NCBI GenBank assembly: GCA_937941455.1
Contig: CALDHM010000016.1
Coordinates: 62,001-126,000 of the forward strand
DNA length: 64,000 bases
Direction of reading: 5' to 3'
From: an uncultured Pirellulaceae bacterium
Lineage (GTDB): Bacteria > Planctomycetota > Planctomycetia > Pirellulales > Pirellulaceae
Shown here one piece after another: positions 26,664-36,592 of this stretch (the stretch's first letter is position 1; every line of letters starts with the position of its first letter). The notes under the pieces are model-generated. The model searched no databases, had not been told where the DNA came from, and saw nothing but the letters and a program-made list of their open reading frames with translations. The position numbers and the translations under genes were made by a program.

Positions 26664-27605
26664 ATGGCTCAACTACCGATCATTCCCGCTGCAAGCACCT
26701 CCGGCTGTTCTTCTTATTCAGAATCGGGCAGCACCGAACCTAACGATACAAGACGTCGATTGCCGAAATGGCTGAAGCGGCAGGTGCCCAAAGGCAACGT
26801 CAACAACTTCACAGAAAACCTGCTTAATGAGCTTCGACTCGAAACGGTCTGCGACAATGCCCGTTGCCCGAATCGCATGGAATGCTATTCGCAAAAAACG
26901 GCGACCTTCATGGTGATGGGAAACATATGCACGCGACCTTGCGGATTTTGCGCGGTGGGGCGAGGGCGTCCTGCACCGCTGGAGACCGACGAGCCGCAGC
27001 GTGTGGCCGAGGCCGCCTTTCGTCTCGGCTTGAAACATGTCGTCATCACCTCGGTGACTCGCGATGACTTGCCGGACGCTGGAGCTGAGCATTTCTATCA
27101 ATGCGTGATGGCCGTGCGTGAGCGAACCGGGGCGACCATCGAAGTCTTGACCCCGGACTTCATCAGCAACAAGCCAGCATTGAACCGGGTGATCGAGGCG
27201 GCGCCAGAGGTATTCAACCACAATACGGAAACGGTGCCCCGGCTCTACCGTCGTGTGCGTGGCCCGAAAAGTGACTACAATTGGACGCTTGAACTGCTGC
27301 GCCGCGTCAAACAACAAAATCCGGCCATCAAGACAAAAAGCGGCTTGATGCTGGGCTTGGGGGAAACCACCGAAGAAGTCCTCGACGTGTTGGCCGACCT
27401 GCTGGAAGCCGAGTGCGATTTTCTCACCCTCGGACAATACTTGCAGCCCGACGAAAAACGCTACCTTCCTGTCGTTCGTTATGTTCATCCTGACGAGTTT
27501 CAGGCGCTGGGCGAGCAGGCCAAGGCGATGGGATTTAAACGAGTCGCCAGCGGCCCTTTTGTGCGCAGCAGTTATCATGCCCGCGACATGGCCGAGAGCT
27601 TTTGA
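26664..27605 (+). CDS. lipA: Lipoyl synthase (radical SAM)
   Basis: A 313-residue enzyme that inserts two sulfurs into octanoyl groups on lipoyl-dependent proteins. Both iron-sulfur sites are visible: the auxiliary cluster C63, C68, C74 in 'CDNARCPNRMEC', and the radical-SAM cluster C89, C93, C96 in 'CTRPCGFC'. The C-terminal Ser of the auxiliary cluster is in 'VRSSYHARDM'. ATG 26664 gives the usual length; the frame begins at 26502. thiS starts 11 bp after the stop, and thiG follows. This is probably one operon with a shared sulfur-insertion theme. Confidence 0.95.
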   Translation: MAQLPIIPAASTSGCSSYSESGSTEPNDTRRRLPKWLKRQVPKGNVNNFTENLLNELRLETVCDNARCPNRMECYSQKTATFMVMGNICTRPCGFCAVGRGRPAPLETDEPQRVAEAAFRLGLKHVVITSVTRDDLPDAGAEHFYQCVMAVRERTGATIEVLTPDFISNKPALNRVIEAAPEVFNHNTETVPRLYRRVRGPKSDYNWTLELLRRVKQQNPAIKTKSGLMLGLGETTEEVLDVLADLLEAECDFLTLGQYLQPDEKRYLPVVRYVHPDEFQALGEQAKAMGFKRVASGPFVRSSYHARDMAESF

Positions 27606-27616
27606 AGGTGCAACGA

Positions 27617-27841
27617 ATGGCAAACGGTATCCCCGAGGCGATTCACGTCCGCATCAATGATCAGCCGCGCGAGATTGCGGCAGGCACCACGCTGGCAGAA
27701 TTAGTTCGCAACCTGGACCTGAATCCGCGGCAAATCGCGATCGAAAGAAATTTGGAAATCGTCTCGCCGTCACTGTTTGCATCCACGGTGCTGCAAGCGG
27801 GAGATAGCTTGGAAATCGTCACGCTCGTCGGTGGCGGATAA
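27617..27841 (+). CDS. thiS: Sulfur carrier protein ThiS
   Basis: 74 residues with the ubiquitin-like ThiS pattern: 'VRINDQPREIAAGTTLAELV', 'IAIERNLEIV', and a C-terminal 'EIVTLVGGG'. Its final Gly-Gly is the site of adenylation and thiocarboxylation. It hands sulfur to ThiG for the thiazole ring of thiamin. ATG 27617 has GAAGG about 8 bp upstream, straddling the lipA stop. thiG begins 3 bp after its stop. No thiF or thiH lies in the window. Confidence 0.93.
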   Translation: MANGIPEAIHVRINDQPREIAAGTTLAELVRNLDLNPRQIAIERNLEIVSPSLFASTVLQAGDSLEIVTLVGGG

Positions 27842-27844
27842 TCG

Positions 27845-28732
27845 ATGCGAAGCCCTATGATGAATCCTGTCGACAAGCCGCAAACGTCAAGCTCCGCCGA
27901 AATCGCTGACGCCCCGCTGATGGTCGGTGGCATCCCCTTTCGACAGCGTCTGCTGATGGGATCCGGCCGGTATTCCTCGCTCGAAATCATGCAGGCCGCA
28001 CTGGTCGCCAGCGAAACCGACGGAGTTACCGTGGCCGTGCGGCGGGAACGGTTGAGTGACGGCAAGGGCCGGAATGTTTTGGATTTTTTGAACGCACGTG
28101 CTTGGCAGCTGATTCCGAACACCGCCGGTTGTTACGACGCCGCCACCGCGATTCGCTGTGCCAAAATGGGACGCGAAATTTTACGATCGATTGAGGCCCG
28201 CTGCATCGACTTGGTGAAACTTGAGGTACTTGGCGATAGTCACACGCTGCTGCCCGACCCGCTGGAAACCCTCAAAGCAACGGAAGAACTGGTCGCCCTC
28301 GGCTTCAAAGTCATGTGTTACTGCAGCGACGATCCGATTCTTGCTCGACGTCTGTACCTCGCCGGAGCTGCTGCCGTAATGCCCGCAGGCAGTCCGATTG
28401 GCTCAGGGGGGGGAGTCAGCAACCCGAATCACTTGCGGATCATCATCGAGGATCTCAAGGCCAGACAAGAGAATTTTCCCGTGATCGTCGATGCGGGAAT
28501 TCGCACGCCGAGCGATGTCGCCCGCGCGATGGAAATCGGAGCCGATGCTGTCTTGTTGAACTCAGCGGTGGCGAAGTCGCGTCATCCTATCGCTATGGCA
28601 CGAGCGATGAGTTTGGCTGCCCGGGCGGGACGCGCAGCGTTTTTGGCTGGGCCAATGGTGGCCAGTCGCTTTGCTGCCGCAAGCAGTCCCGAATTCGGCG
28701 TGATCACTTCAAAGTCCTCGGTTCACAGTTGA
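27845..28732 (+). CDS. thiG: Thiazole synthase ThiG
   Basis: A 295-residue TIM-barrel enzyme that builds the thiazole phosphate from deoxyxylulose 5-phosphate, dehydroglycine or iminoacetate, and ThiS-thiocarboxylate. The imine-forming Lys is in 'DLVKLEVLGD'. The phosphate loops are 'VMPAGSPIGSGGGVSN' and 'VIVDAGIRTPSDVARAMEIG', followed by 'VLLNSAVAKSRHPI'. The N-terminus has an extra 25 residues before 'LMVGGIPFRQRLLMGSGRY'. The start ATG is 3 bp after thiS. It is the last gene of the lipA-thiS-thiG run. Confidence 0.95.
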   Translation: MRSPMMNPVDKPQTSSSAEIADAPLMVGGIPFRQRLLMGSGRYSSLEIMQAALVASETDGVTVAVRRERLSDGKGRNVLDFLNARAWQLIPNTAGCYDAATAIRCAKMGREILRSIEARCIDLVKLEVLGDSHTLLPDPLETLKATEELVALGFKVMCYCSDDPILARRLYLAGAAAVMPAGSPIGSGGGVSNPNHLRIIIEDLKARQENFPVIVDAGIRTPSDVARAMEIGADAVLLNSAVAKSRHPIAMARAMSLAARAGRAAFLAGPMVASRFAAASSPEFGVITSKSSVHS

Positions 28733-29475
28733 GGACGCATCCACTTTACCGCGACGAGCCACCAACCAACAAGCAATTCGGCGTGCTCGCCTGGGAACTT
28801 GCAAGTTGATTCTGTCCAGAGGCTTCGAGGGAAATTCGGCCAAGTGCTGACTAGAAAGCTGCTAGACACCTTGGTTCCGAAGACTTTTTTGTTGGTATCG
28901 CGGGAATCCATTAACCCGGGGCTGTGGACTCCAAACGAATTGCGGGATTGCGATCGGGCCAACGTCCGGCGGACACACGGCCACCGCACCGGACCGTCGG
29001 CCTCCTCAAAATATGCGGAAAAAACGGCAACTACGAGAACTTTAAGGCGACGTCTTGTCGATGACTGGGCAATTTTTTGGTCTAAATGCTGCGAAAACTC
29101 CGATAGCATTACAGAGATAGCCGGAAAAACCGGGTGCGGCCAAACAGTCGTTTAGCAACATTCCATTGATCCAAAGCCAAAGCTATCCCCCGTTTTTTTC
29201 GAATTTTTGCACCTATTTGAAGATTTTTTGAGAACAAATATGATTTTTTGGGGAAATTATTTGCTAGGGAGAAAAAGGCAACTATGCTATTAGCGTTCGT
29301 TCGCGTCTCCATCTGACGTGGCGCAACATTTTTTCCTATTTTACCCCATTTGACGGCTTGACTCTGAGGGTGGGGTAGACTTTAATTAAAGTCGAAGTCG
29401 TGGAGTTTTCCTCCAAACTTCTGCCATTCGATCCCCAAGACTTGTCCAAAATCCTAGAAAAACTTGGTGACAACT
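28733..29475. other. Long gap ending in a promoter
   Basis: About 740 bp with no convincing gene; candidate frames on both strands are short and featureless. The right part is AT-rich with several T-runs (about 29190-29270) and leads into a sigma-70-like promoter. The length leaves room for an unrecognised small RNA, but no specific structure could be supported. Confidence 0.45.
29358..29386 (+). promoter_or_regulatory. Sigma-70-like promoter for the exported two-module protein
   Basis: TTGACT (29358-29363), a 17-bp spacer and TTTAAT (29381-29386), about 90 bp before the ATG. An AT-rich upstream region could serve as an UP element, which fits a highly expressed secreted protein. Confidence 0.6.
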
Positions 29476-30696
29476 ATGCAAGAATTCCTTTCCGTTTTCC
29501 GTTTGGCTGTAGCGGTGTTAGCCCTGCCCCTTATCGCTACCGCCGCCGTGAGCAGTCACAGCTATTTGGTTGAGAATCAACCGACATTGGTTGGCAAGGG
29601 GCCACTGACAGAACTTCTCAGTTCGGTCAAGTCACCCTCGTTGCTATCAGGCACGTTCCGCAACCACACAGTCGCGATCGATGCTGATGGCGTTGTTCGC
29701 GGCCGCATCGGCAAAGCTTTGGGGGGCGAACGATCGGGCATCGGCAACTTAAAGGTATTCTTTCTTCGCGATGGCAAAATCGCTTATCAAGGTTACTCGG
29801 CTGAGGACGGCACCTTTCAAGCTGCTGGTCTGGAACCTGGCGCTTACTCGTTTGTCGCTACCGGCGCACAAGGCTTTGCTGCCTTCGGCGTTCGCTTATC
29901 CGACAACCACAATCCTGAAACTAACAACCTTATCGAAGTGTCTCCGGCAACTCCCGATTTCGATCGCGTGTCGTCGATCTTGGGCGAAGATTTAGGACTG
30001 CCCGCTGCGATTCGCCAAGAGTTGTCTGTTGTTGACAACGGTTCGTCTCCGGCACCGGGATCGAACTTGGTCGCAATCCGGGATGGTGTTCTGGTTGGAA
30101 CCTTGAGCACTCTAGTGGACAGCAATTCGAACGAACCGGCTCAAGTTCACTTGCTCCGGGATAAAGAAGTGATTGGCAGCCAGGCTGTTGCCGATGACGG
30201 CAGCTTCCGCTTCGAAGGGATCGAACCTGGCGTGTATGAATTCGTCTCGAAGGGACCGGAAGGCATTGCTGTTCTGAGCTTCGAGGCTGTCGAGCAAGAT
30301 TCCGTGGTCGTTCCTGGCAGCGAGGTTGTTCCCAGTGGCAATCACGTTTCTCCGGCCCTGGATGTGACCTCGACGACCGTGAATGATCAAGGTGTCGTCA
30401 GCGAACAACTCAGTTATGCGACGGATGTTGGCGTTCTCCCCGCCGACCAATGCTGCGGTTCGTTCGCGGGTACCGAAGTTGGCTGCGGTGTTGCCGCAGG
30501 CGGTTGCTGCGGCGGAATGGGTGATTGGGGTGGCTTTGGCGGCTGCTGCGGTGGCGGTGGCTTTGGCGGTGGACTCGGTGGTGGCTTGGCCTCGATCGCT
30601 CGCTTCGCCATTCTCGGCTGGATTTTGACTGAACTGTTCGACGAGATCGATTTCAGTGCCAAACCAGCTGATCCAGTATCCCCGATCAAACCGTAG
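29476..30696 (+). CDS. Exported protein with two repeated beta-sandwich modules and Cys/Gly-rich tail
   Basis: A 406-residue protein with an N-terminal signal peptide ('FRLAVAVLALPLIATAAVSS'). Two homologous modules follow, at about 55-155 and 195-285. Each has the form 'G.V.G.I..L.....VHLLRD', then 'A.DGSF.FEGIEPG.Y.FV..GPEGIA'. This is the carboxypeptidase-regulatory or SpaA-like fold, which often serves as a stalk or carrier domain. The C-terminal 80 residues are rich in Cys and Gly, with a short hydrophobic stretch ('IARFAILGWILTELF') and an acidic end. The first ATG after the TTG/GTG candidates was chosen. A strong promoter and a strong terminator frame it as a single-gene unit. Confidence 0.78.
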   Translation: MQEFLSVFRLAVAVLALPLIATAAVSSHSYLVENQPTLVGKGPLTELLSSVKSPSLLSGTFRNHTVAIDADGVVRGRIGKALGGERSGIGNLKVFFLRDGKIAYQGYSAEDGTFQAAGLEPGAYSFVATGAQGFAAFGVRLSDNHNPETNNLIEVSPATPDFDRVSSILGEDLGLPAAIRQELSVVDNGSSPAPGSNLVAIRDGVLVGTLSTLVDSNSNEPAQVHLLRDKEVIGSQAVADDGSFRFEGIEPGVYEFVSKGPEGIAVLSFEAVEQDSVVVPGSEVVPSGNHVSPALDVTSTTVNDQGVVSEQLSYATDVGVLPADQCCGSFAGTEVGCGVAAGGCCGGMGDWGGFGGCCGGGGFGGGLGGGLASIARFAILGWILTELFDEIDFSAKPADPVSPIKP

Positions 30697-30723
30697 TCTC
30701 ATTCAGATTACCAAATAGTCTTT

Positions 30724-30756
30724 AAGCCGCTGCGATTTCGCAGCGGCTTTTTTTAT
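30724..30756 (+). terminator. Rho-independent terminator
   Basis: AAGCCGCTGCG and its complement CGCAGCGGCTT, with a short loop, are followed directly by seven T's. It lies 28 bp after the stop of the exported two-module protein gene. Confidence 0.9.
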
Positions 30757-30849
30757 TGAAGTTCTTGACTGATTTGAATTCAGTTTTGAAGTTGGTCCTG
30801 TGGCACGACCAGCACCAGAAAAGCTATCGAGCTCGGCCTCTATCGCCGC

Positions 30850-31614
30850 TCACGAAGTCTTGTCTAACAATCCCAACGGCACGTAGAACTTGCGATAGCG
30901 ATTGCCATCGGAGTATCGGGGACCTGTCACATCGGGTACCAAGACGGTCGCTCGTGATGTGATCCGATTGACCTTGCCGACCAAAGTCTTGCCTGCGCAG
31001 GGAAAGCTCACGGTCTGTCCCACGCGAATCGCAAACCGTTTAGCGGCCCTTTCGGAAGGCGTCAACAGTCGATGTGTCGACTCACGATGGCCGAACCACC
31101 GTTCTGCCAACAATTTGAATCGGCGGCGAGCACAACTCGATTCATTCCACAAAGCCATCTCGAGCAAATGCAACGTTTCATGTTCCATGATCCTCGTCAA
31201 CGCCTGCAACGGATCAGCGCAGACATTGCCGGTCACCACGGCCGTCCTCTGGACCGCGAAGGTTTCAAAAATCAGCCGCGGTGCAATCGCGATCTCAAAA
31301 TCTTTTTTCGACGAACCGTTGGTGACACGCGTCGTGGTTTTGCCGCCGCAGTGGGTCATGCGCCGCGATAAACGAAACGTCAAGCGATGTCCTGCGTCGT
31401 TGAGCAAGTCGCAGATCCGCCCCGCAAAAGCATGTTGATCGATCAAATTGAACAACAAGGCGAGATGCTTGGCGGACAAGGTCGTGTACTGCCCCTCCCG
31501 AAACTTCGGCTCTACGTCATGCATTTTGTTCTTGATGGCCGCTTGCCGCTCGAAAATCGCGTCGGGGCGAGGAAATTCCTGGAGCAAACTGCGGGCGAAG
31601 GCGTGGGCATCCAT
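30850..31614 (-). CDS. SprT-like zinc metalloprotease family protein
   Basis: 254 residues. A zincin-type motif H145-E-T-L-H149 sits in a helix ('IMEHETLHLLEM'), with further candidate zinc ligands H176 and H181 in 'FGHRESTH'. The order and spacing resemble SprT/Spartan-type domains. The N-terminal half is helical and basic. The last 60 residues form a beta-rich segment ('RVGQTVSFPCAGKTLVGKVN') that may bind nucleic acid. No signal peptide is present, so it is probably cytoplasmic. The family call is moderately certain. It is convergent with the exported-protein unit. Confidence 0.65.
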   Translation of the reverse strand: MDAHAFARSLLQEFPRPDAIFERQAAIKNKMHDVEPKFREGQYTTLSAKHLALLFNLIDQHAFAGRICDLLNDAGHRLTFRLSRRMTHCGGKTTTRVTNGSSKKDFEIAIAPRLIFETFAVQRTAVVTGNVCADPLQALTRIMEHETLHLLEMALWNESSCARRRFKLLAERWFGHRESTHRLLTPSERAAKRFAIRVGQTVSFPCAGKTLVGKVNRITSRATVLVPDVTGPRYSDGNRYRKFYVPLGLLDKTS

Positions 31615-31860
31615 GGCTTGAAAAGCGGCGATTGGTAATTGTCGACAACTTGTTCACACTGCATTATTGGAAATTTACCAATTTTGCCAATCGAGAATTT
31701 TGGCCCCCAGCGCCGCTCAATCCATTCCTCATCGAAGTGCAAACCTACGTTTGAACTTGGGATCAGTCAAAGGAGCTCGGCCCGATTTTGCGCTGGGTTA
31801 CTTTTCAAGCCGCAAAATTCTGTTACGATTTGGCCCGATCGCGACCGATAATTAGACCGA

Positions 31861-31876
31861 ACACAAAATGTTGTAT
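31861..31876. promoter_or_regulatory. NrdR-box-like site 1
   Basis: ACACAAAATGTTGTAT agrees with the recalled NrdR consensus (ACACWATATATWGTGT) at 13 of 16 positions. It abuts and overlaps the -35 box of the nrdA promoter. Confidence 0.55.
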
Positions 31877-31903
31877 TGACAAGCCCAAAAGCATCGATAT
31901 ATT
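31876..31903 (+). promoter_or_regulatory. Sigma-70-like promoter for nrdAB
   Basis: A perfect TTGACA (31876-31881), a 16-bp spacer and TATATT (31898-31903). Both hexamers are touched by the NrdR-like boxes, as is typical of repressible ribonucleotide reductase promoters. Confidence 0.6.
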
Positions 31904-31907
31904 GGGG
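31892..31907. promoter_or_regulatory. NrdR-box-like site 2
   Basis: CATCGATATATTGGGG has the ATATAT core and about 10 of 16 consensus positions. Its start is 31 bp from that of site 1, the three-helical-turn spacing expected for a cooperative NrdR pair. It covers the -10 box. Confidence 0.45.
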
Positions 31908-32321
31908 CAAGTTTCGGTCAGGATCGCTAGCACTCAACGGTTAAAATCTCGCGAAATTCCAATGAATATCGCGAGAAATTCTGCTGGCGGGAGGCAAGGG
32001 CGGAAATCATTGGCTATTTCTAAAGTCATTGAATTAACCGCGGTTGTCGGACCCCAGCCAACTCGCTGAAGGTGCTGAACGGGAGCGACCAGATCAACTT
32101 AGCGGGAGAACGAGGAAAACATAGCCGCGGAAGGGATTCTTGGCGCACGGAGGCACTTCTTGAGCTCGAGCTGTCGCTCTTGCATGACCTAACGTGTCCA
32201 AGTGATCGGCCACGGTGGCATGGCTTTCGGTCGATTCGCCACGCAGATTGTACGCTCGACATTATTTCCGGCTGAAAAAGAACGAGCTTTCAATATTTCA
32301 ATATCCAAGGAGCAAGATGCC

Positions 32322-35189
32322 ATGTTGAAGGAAGTGGAAACCAAGCTGGTCATTCGCAAACGAGACGGGCGGATGGTCGATTTCGACCGCACGTTGATTG
32401 CTCGGGCCATGGCCAAAGCCTTTTGTGCCGACAAAGGACTCGAGGACGCCAAGCTCCTTGATGCTTCGATCCTCCAAAAAATCGACGCGATGACCGAGGA
32501 AGTCGTCGTCGAGGCCGTTCAACGTGCCAATCGCGGCGAGGCTGTTACCGTCGAGAAAATTCAAGACCTGGTGGAAAGCGAACTGATGCGCGGTGAGTTC
32601 TACTCCGTCGCCCGGCGTTACATCCTGTACCGCGCTGACCACGCCAAAATGCGGAAACTGCGTTCGCCCGGTGCGGGATCCAGCCTCGAAGATCCACCTT
32701 TGTCGATGATCAACAGCGACGGCGAAACCGAAGTGCTCGACTTTAATCGGCTCCGCAGCCAAGTCGACCGAGCTTGCGAGGGCCTAGCCATCGATGTCGA
32801 TTCGGATGCGTTGACACAAGACGTCGCCAACCAGATCTACAACGGCATCACCAGTTCCGAAATCGCTCGGGCGATGGTCCTGGCGGCTCGCGCGAAAATC
32901 GAGAAAGATCCACTGTTTGACAAGGTCGCCGGGCGTTTGGTTTTGAACATCATCTATCGCGAGTCGCTAGAGAAGTCCCCCAAGGATGATGATCTGGAAA
33001 CTCGTTATCGCCAGCGGTTTGCCAATTACATCCGGATCGGGGTGGAAAACGGTCGCTTGTCGCCTGAGCTGGAGCAATTCGATTTGCCGATGCTGGCCGA
33101 TGCGATCGTGCCGCAACGGGACGAGAAGTTCCCGTATCTGGGTTTGCAGACGATCTACGATCGTTACTTGTTGCATGTCAACGGTCGCCGTTTCGAGGCG
33201 CCGCAGTACTTCTGGATGCGGGTCGCCATGGGACTTGCGCTCAAGGAAGGAGTTCAGAAAAATGAGCGAGCAATCGAGTTTTACAACCTGCTGTCTACCT
33301 TCCGGTTTACCTCGGCCACGCCGACACTGTTCAATTCGGGAACGTTGCATCCGCAGCTGAGTTCCTGCTACTTGAGCACCGTCGCCGACGATCTTGATAG
33401 CATCTTCAAAGCGATTTCCGACAACGCCAAGTTGTCCAAGTGGGCTGGTGGATTAGGAAACGACTGGACCAACATCCGCGCCACGAACTCCCATATCAAA
33501 GGAACCAACGGCCAAAGCCAAGGTGTGATCCCCTTCCTCAAGGTCGTCAGCGATACTGCGGTGGCGGTCAACCAAGGCGGCAAACGCAAAGGGGCAGTGT
33601 GCTCGTACCTCGAAACCTGGCATTTAGACATCGAGGAATTTCTCGATTTGCGAAAAAACACTGGTGACGATCGGCGGCGCACGCACGACATGCACACGGC
33701 GAACTGGATCCCCGACCTGTTCATGAAACGGGTTATCGAGGGAGGGGAATGGACCCTGTTCAGCCCCGACGAGACCCCCGATTTGCACGACCTGGTGGGC
33801 CAGGCCTTCGAGCGCCGGTATTGCGAATACGAAGAACTTGCTCGCCAAGGCAAACTGCGGTTGCATCGCACGATCCCGGCGGTGGATTTGTGGCGCAAAA
33901 TGCTGACCCGGCTGTTCGAAACGGGACATCCCTGGATCACCTTCAAGGATCCCTCGAATGTCCGCTCGCCGCAGGACCATTGCGGGGTCGTCCACAGCAG
34001 CAATTTGTGCACCGAAATCCTGCTGAACACGTCAGCCGATGAAATCGCCGTCTGCAATCTGGGCTCCATCAACCTGCTGGAGCATATCCGGGACGGGCAA
34101 CTCGATCTGGAGAGTCTGCAAGCTACCGTGACCACGGCCGTTCGAATGCTCGACAATGTGATTGATATCAATTTCTACCCGACTCCCGAGGCGCGGAATT
34201 CCAATTTGCGGCACCGCCCCATCGGGCTGGGACTGATGGGATTCCAAGACGCGCTGGCCGCTTGTGGGATCAGCTACGCCAGCCAAGCGGCCGTCGAATT
34301 CGCCGATCACAGCATGGAAGCAATTTCCTACTTCGCGATCATGGCCTCCAGCCAATTAGCGAAGGAACGGGGCGCCTACTCCACCTATCCGGGTTCGAAG
34401 TGGGACCGGGGGTTGTTCCCGATCGACACCATTGCGTTGCTGGAGCAGGAGCGCGGGATGCCGGTCGACATGGATCGCTCCGCGTCAATGGACTGGACTC
34501 CGGTTCGCGACCATGTCCGCCAATACGGAATGCGGAACAGCAATGTGATGGCGATTGCGCCGACCGCCACAATCTCGACGATCATTGGCGTGACCCAATC
34601 GATCGAGCCGACTTACAAGCATCTGTTCGCCAAGAGCAATCTGTCAGGGGAGTTTGTGCAGGTCAACATCAACCTCGTCAATGAACTCAAGGAACGTGGC
34701 TTGTGGTGCGATGACCTGCTGGAGGCCATCAAGTACTACAACGGTTCGCTCGGAGAAATCCCTGGCTTGCCGCAAGACATCAAGGACCGATACGCGACGG
34801 CCTTCGAAATTGAGCCGAAGTGGTTGATCGAGTGCGCGAGCCGACGGCAAAAATGGATTGACATGGGCCAGTCCCTCAATCTGTATCTCGGCCAACCCAG
34901 CGGCAAAAAGTTGGACGAGATGTATCGGCTGGCTTGGCAGAAGGGACTCAAGACGACGTATTATCTGCGGACGTTAGGGGCCACGAACGTGGAGCAATCC
35001 ACTGTGGACATCAACAAATTCGGCGTGCAACCGCGCTGGATGAAGAGCAAGAGCGCCTCAGGGGACGTGCAGGTCCAGCGGCAGTCGGGCGCGACAGAGC
35101 AACGGTCCGACGATTTCCGGTTCGCGGAAAGGCAACCGGAAGTCAAAGCCTGCAAAATCACTGACCCGGACTGCGAGGCCTGCCAATAG
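32322..35189 (+). CDS. nrdA: Ribonucleoside-diphosphate reductase, alpha subunit (class I)
   Basis: A 955-residue catalytic subunit that reduces ribonucleotides with the partner NrdB. Two ATP-cone-like segments are stacked at the N-terminus: '[20 protein letters not shown]', and then the variant '[20 protein letters not shown]'. The catalytic barrel shows '[12 protein letters not shown]' and the redox Cys in 'LSSCYLS'. The radical Cys is in '[11 protein letters not shown]'. The C-terminal redox pair is C951/C954 (C-E-A-C-Q at the very end). ATG 32322 has AAGGAG 9 bp upstream, deciding it against the longer frame from 32202. nrdB follows after about 110 bp. Probable repression by NrdR is described at the promoter. 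Confidence 0.96.
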   Translation: MLKEVETKLVIRKRDGRMVDFDRTLIARAMAKAFCADKGLEDAKLLDASILQKIDAMTEEVVVEAVQRANRGEAVTVEKIQDLVESELMRGEFYSVARRYILYRADHAKMRKLRSPGAGSSLEDPPLSMINSDGETEVLDFNRLRSQVDRACEGLAIDVDSDALTQDVANQIYNGITSSEIARAMVLAARAKIEKDPLFDKVAGRLVLNIIYRESLEKSPKDDDLETRYRQRFANYIRIGVENGRLSPELEQFDLPMLADAIVPQRDEKFPYLGLQTIYDRYLLHVNGRRFEAPQYFWMRVAMGLALKEGVQKNERAIEFYNLLSTFRFTSATPTLFNSGTLHPQLSSCYLSTVADDLDSIFKAISDNAKLSKWAGGLGNDWTNIRATNSHIKGTNGQSQGVIPFLKVVSDTAVAVNQGGKRKGAVCSYLETWHLDIEEFLDLRKNTGDDRRRTHDMHTANWIPDLFMKRVIEGGEWTLFSPDETPDLHDLVGQAFERRYCEYEELARQGKLRLHRTIPAVDLWRKMLTRLFETGHPWITFKDPSNVRSPQDHCGVVHSSNLCTEILLNTSADEIAVCNLGSINLLEHIRDGQLDLESLQATVTTAVRMLDNVIDINFYPTPEARNSNLRHRPIGLGLMGFQDALAACGISYASQAAVEFADHSMEAISYFAIMASSQLAKERGAYSTYPGSKWDRGLFPIDTIALLEQERGMPVDMDRSASMDWTPVRDHVRQYGMRNSNVMAIAPTATISTIIGVTQSIEPTYKHLFAKSNLSGEFVQVNINLVNELKERGLWCDDLLEAIKYYNGSLGEIPGLPQDIKDRYATAFEIEPKWLIECASRRQKWIDMGQSLNLYLGQPSGKKLDEMYRLAWQKGLKTTYYLRTLGATNVEQSTVDINKFGVQPRWMKSKSASGDVQVQRQSGATEQRSDDFRFAERQPEVKACKITDPDCEACQ

Positions 35190-35297
35190 CAACCGCCTCA
35201 CCGCGGGTCGCGACTTCCAAACCTCGGGAGACCGACCCGACCAGGATACTAAATTTTTCATTTTCGTTTCTAAACTCAGAGCATGGAGAGATTTGAG

Positions 35298-36365
<1,068 letters not shown>

Positions 36366-36411
36366 ACGCATGATTGACGGCTTTCCGGCCCTAGCGATCC
36401 GGTAAATTGCG

Positions 36412-36447
36412 ACCGGGTGAACGCCTTGGCGATCACCCGGTTTTTTT
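36412..36447 (+). terminator. Rho-independent terminator after nrdAB
   Basis: ACCGGGTGA and TCACCCGGT form a perfect 9-bp stem around a 12-base loop, followed by a run of seven T's. It lies about 45 bp after the nrdB stop. Confidence 0.9.
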
Positions 36448-36592
36448 ACTGGGCGGTTGGCATAACTGGTATAACCGCAGCGATTGGACAGCGATCGTCG
36501 ATTCGCGGGTGGCAACCATGGGCTGCCGCCCCGCCTCAATGATCCTGTAGGCCATATTTGGGGCGTAATTATTCGGTTAGGATGGTCTCGGA

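Larger units (their letters stand above)
31615..32321. promoter_or_regulatory. nrdAB control region with long leader
   Basis: About 700 bp between the divergent SprT-like gene and nrdA. A promoter with two overlapping NrdR-like boxes lies at 31861-31907. From there to the nrdA ATG is a leader of roughly 410 nt with no accepted gene. The leader holds a local inverted repeat (TCTCGCGAAATTC near 31948 with GAATATCGCGAGA near 31965), but no riboswitch class was recognised. Confidence 0.5.

Noticed and set aside
28723-29155. Overlapping frames of 128 and 118 codons on both strands after thiG
   Set aside because: Neither has a start signal, domain or conserved-looking pattern; both are probably chance.
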